Below are positions 63,708 through 64,000 of a DNA stretch of 64,000 bases, piece after piece. The stretch comes from Lyngbya sp. CCAP 1446/10 (GTDB taxonomy: Bacteria; Cyanobacteriota; Cyanobacteriia; Cyanobacteriales; Microcoleaceae): contig NZ_JAIGNI010000009.1 in assembly GCF_026130175.1 (NCBI RefSeq), positions 1 to 64,000 of the forward strand. Direction: 5' to 3'. The number at the start of each line of letters is the position of its first letter. Position 1 is the stretch's first letter. The notes beneath the pieces were generated by a model. That model was not told where the DNA came from. It was given only the letters and a program-made list of their open reading frames with translations, and made no database searches. The translations under genes were made by a program, and so were the position numbers.

Positions 63708-64000
63708 ATGGAACCGCTAGCAGATTTTTTAAAGCCGGAAGAGTGCGCCGAAGTTGATATGGCGCTGCTGTCGTCGAAGGAAAAGTTTTCGACTCGATTG
63801 GCAATTTATGGTTTGAGGGTGCTCAAGCAAATTGCTGGGGAGACTGGTTTGCCGATAACTGAGGTGTCTAACCAGCAGGTGATGGATTGGATTAAGAATG
63901 ATGAGAGCATTCAACAGTCGATTCAAGTTGATGCTAGTTTTGAAAACTTTTTTACTAATTTGGTGGTTGCGTCTTTGCGACCGTTGAAGCAAATTGCTGT
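63708..64000 (+). CDS. Unidentified protein, 5' portion only
   Basis: Starts MEPLADFLKPEECAEVDMAL at 63708 and runs off the window edge after about 97 codons. Helical: LAIYGLRVLKQIAGETGLP, IKNDESIQQSIQVDASFENF. Cyanobacterial genomes have a similar small helical protein next to sufR-type regulators as far as I recall, but I cannot name it. The ATG follows AT-rich sequence without a strong ribosome-binding site. Confidence 0.65.
   Translation, partial: MEPLADFLKPEECAEVDMALLSSKEKFSTRLAIYGLRVLKQIAGETGLPITEVSNQQVMDWIKNDESIQQSIQVDASFENFFTNLVVASLRPLKQIA

Noticed and set aside
1-64000. tRNA, rRNA or riboswitch genes
   Set aside because: Reading for T-loop GTTCRA words, rRNA-like conserved words and TPP or cobalamin motifs by eye gave no convincing hit; a covariance search would be decisive.

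Overview
The window comes from a filamentous, non-marine cyanobacterium, most like the Microcoleus/Oscillatoria/Phormidium group. The evidence is the allophycocyanin operon apcA-apcB-apcC, the suf operon with a divergent SufR repressor, a fused cyanobacterial-type thiE, very many HIP1-type GCGATCGC words, and heptanucleotide short tandem repeats between and even inside genes. No rRNA, tRNA or CRISPR array was seen. Placement in that group is inference from gene content and repeat style, not from a search.

Layout. 0-3.4 kb: a possible transposase tail, a stand-alone vMAP-type HTH protein and an RTX calcium-binding protein. 3.4-9.1 kb: a methyltransferase, a MacB-type permease and its HlyD-like adaptor separated by duplicated fragments of the permease start, a truncated antitoxin and a Uma2 nuclease. 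9.2-13.5 kb: an M16 peptidase pair (one subunit catalytic, one degenerate) and a hemerythrin. 13.9-22.6 kb: two SdrD/Cna-B-like repeat proteins, a peptidoglycan-binding protein and a beta-helix protein. 22.8-25.3 kb: thiE, thiS, rpmA, rplU. 26-33 kb: a NACHT-pentapeptide STAND protein, small hypotheticals, a DUF5648-like protein, and a vMAP-NB-ARC STAND protein. 33-41 kb: a c6-like cytochrome, glpK, a DUF99 protein, an FHA-like membrane protein, apcABC and ftsW. 41.3-49.3 kb: a Crp/Fnr regulator, a TIGR03032 protein, a very large DUF4347/FG-GAP/Calx-beta/RTX protein and hslO. 49.6-57.1 kb: a helical-repeat membrane protein, a tspO-kinase-thg1 operon, an SDR protein and a second Uma2 protein. 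57.3-64 kb: sufBCDS, the SufR operators, sufR and the start of an unidentified gene.

How the parts work together. sufB-sufC-sufD-sufS form the iron-sulfur assembly operon; the divergent spacer has a perfect CAAC-N6-GTTG SufR site and a weaker second palindrome centred 40 bp away. ThiE and ThiS both serve thiamine synthesis. The Thg1-like polymerase and the overlapping P-loop polynucleotide-kinase-like gene look like an RNA-end repair pair. The STAND proteins (NACHT, NB-ARC) resemble cyanobacterial signalling or antiphage proteins.

The most striking sequence-level observation is at 44083-44123. A perfect 41-nt palindrome interrupts the 5' end of the DUF4347/RTX gene, and removing exactly those 41 nt fuses an upstream ATG frame to the DUF4347 domain with no other change. 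Almost every convergent gene junction with room for it also carries a large inverted repeat.
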